A stretch of DNA of 5,317 bases, from the NCBI GenBank assembly GCA_023381035.1, contig JAMCTK010000005.1:1-5317 (forward strand), in the 5' to 3' direction. The stretch comes from Patescibacteria group bacterium (lineage in GTDB: Bacteria > Patescibacteria > Microgenomatia > Levybacterales > UBA12049). The notes under the pieces are model-generated. The model searched no databases. It was not told where the DNA came from and worked only from the letters and a program-made list of their open reading frames with translations. Below, in pieces: positions 4,953 to 5,317 of this stretch. The number at the start of each line of letters is the position of its first letter. Position 1 is the stretch's first letter. The translations under genes were made by a program, and so were the position numbers.

Positions 4953-5317
4953 TTAAATCGGAGCAACAAGAGCCTTATTGTAATCTTTCCAAACCTTAAC
5001 TACATAATAATCCTTGGAAAACGGAAGATAACTCGTATTTAAAAGAATGAGTGGCCTTTTATCTTTGACAAAAACATAAAAATCTTTTTCGTATGGGTAG
5101 ACTCCAGAAGTATACCCGCTATAGTTAGCATAAAAAGAATCAATGTTTTCTTGATTGACAGCAAAAACAGAATATAAAGCGTCAAAGTCAAAGACAACGA
5201 GTTTTTTTTCTGGGTTTTTTGCTAAATATTTATTGATGTTTTGAGAAACATCTGAATAAAAATAAGCATCTTTTTGATTAATTCTCATTCCTTGCAATAT
5301 GTCAGGTTTAACAACCT
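4953..5317 (-). CDS. C-terminal part of a larger protein, cut by the window edge
   Basis: The frame is open from the window edge to a TAA at 4953-4955, giving 120 full codons. A TTG at 5297 could be read as a start, but the frame continues past it (VVKPDI precedes LQGMR) and no start signal is seen, so this is most likely the 3' end of a longer gene. I cannot assign a family. The visible part has no membrane helix and is rich in tyrosine (14 residues). It looks like alternating helix and strand: QNINKYLAKNPEKKLVVFDF (helix then strand), then YTSGVYPYEKDFYVFVKDKR, PLILLNT and DYYVVKVWKDYNKALVAP. A soluble extracytoplasmic tail of a membrane glycosyltransferase is one possibility, suggested only by general resemblance. 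The stop is 1 nt from the stop of the convergent transketolase gene. Confidence 0.7.
   Translation of the reverse strand, partial: VVKPDILQGMRINQKDAYFYSDVSQNINKYLAKNPEKKLVVFDFDALYSVFAVNQENIDSFYANYSGYTSGVYPYEKDFYVFVKDKRPLILLNTSYLPFSKDYYVVKVWKDYNKALVAPI

Noticed and set aside
1..5317. Alternative genetic code, CRISPR, tRNA or mobile element
   Set aside because: TGA acts as a stop and is absent in frame; no spaced direct repeats, cloverleaf or transposase-like coding was seen.

Overview
The window is AT-rich, compact bacterial chromosome. It looks like a member of the Candidate Phyla Radiation (Patescibacteria, possibly Microgenomates). The clues are short genes with tiny gaps, small single-pass membrane proteins with Pro/Thr linkers, a DUF5666-type secreted protein, a DUF378 protein, and a transketolase encoded as two separate halves. 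The taxonomic call is an inference. TGA is used as a stop (end of the FKBP gene) and never seen in frame, so the TGA-as-glycine code of Gracilibacteria/SR1 does not apply. No rRNA, tRNA, CRISPR array or mobile element was seen.

Layout. Positions 63-713 (+) encode an exported DUF5666-like protein. It converges with a minus-strand block at 710-3049. In transcription order that block holds a membrane-anchored SurA/PrsA-type chaperone without a PPIase domain, a small two-helix DUF378 protein, a membrane-anchored FKBP-type PPIase, a DUF167/YggU protein coupled to it by a GTGA overlap, and a 166-residue protein of unknown function. The 74-bp gap 3050-3123 is a divergent promoter region. From it runs the plus-strand pair for the N- and C-terminal halves of transketolase (3124-4951). 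A minus-strand gene, cut by the right edge of the window, converges on the pair with 1 nt between stop codons.

How the genes work together. The chaperone-like protein and the FKBP protein both face outside the membrane by prediction. Together they could form a two-part folding system in which the chaperone part and the prolyl isomerase part are separate proteins. The transketolase halves should assemble into one ThDP enzyme of the non-oxidative pentose phosphate pathway.

Expression signals. Most promoters I can propose place a -10 hexamer only 6-10 nt before the start codon, often with an extended TGN, so many mRNAs here should be leaderless or nearly so. The DUF378 gene is the exception, with a strong AAGGAGGTGA Shine-Dalgarno. 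No stretch over 300 bases lacks a gene; the longest gap is 74 bp. I saw no convincing intrinsic terminator.

I found no clear new defence or mobile system. The items most worth a second look are the leaderless promoter pattern, an inverted repeat over the first promoter, the split foldase arrangement, and the unrecognised 166-residue protein.
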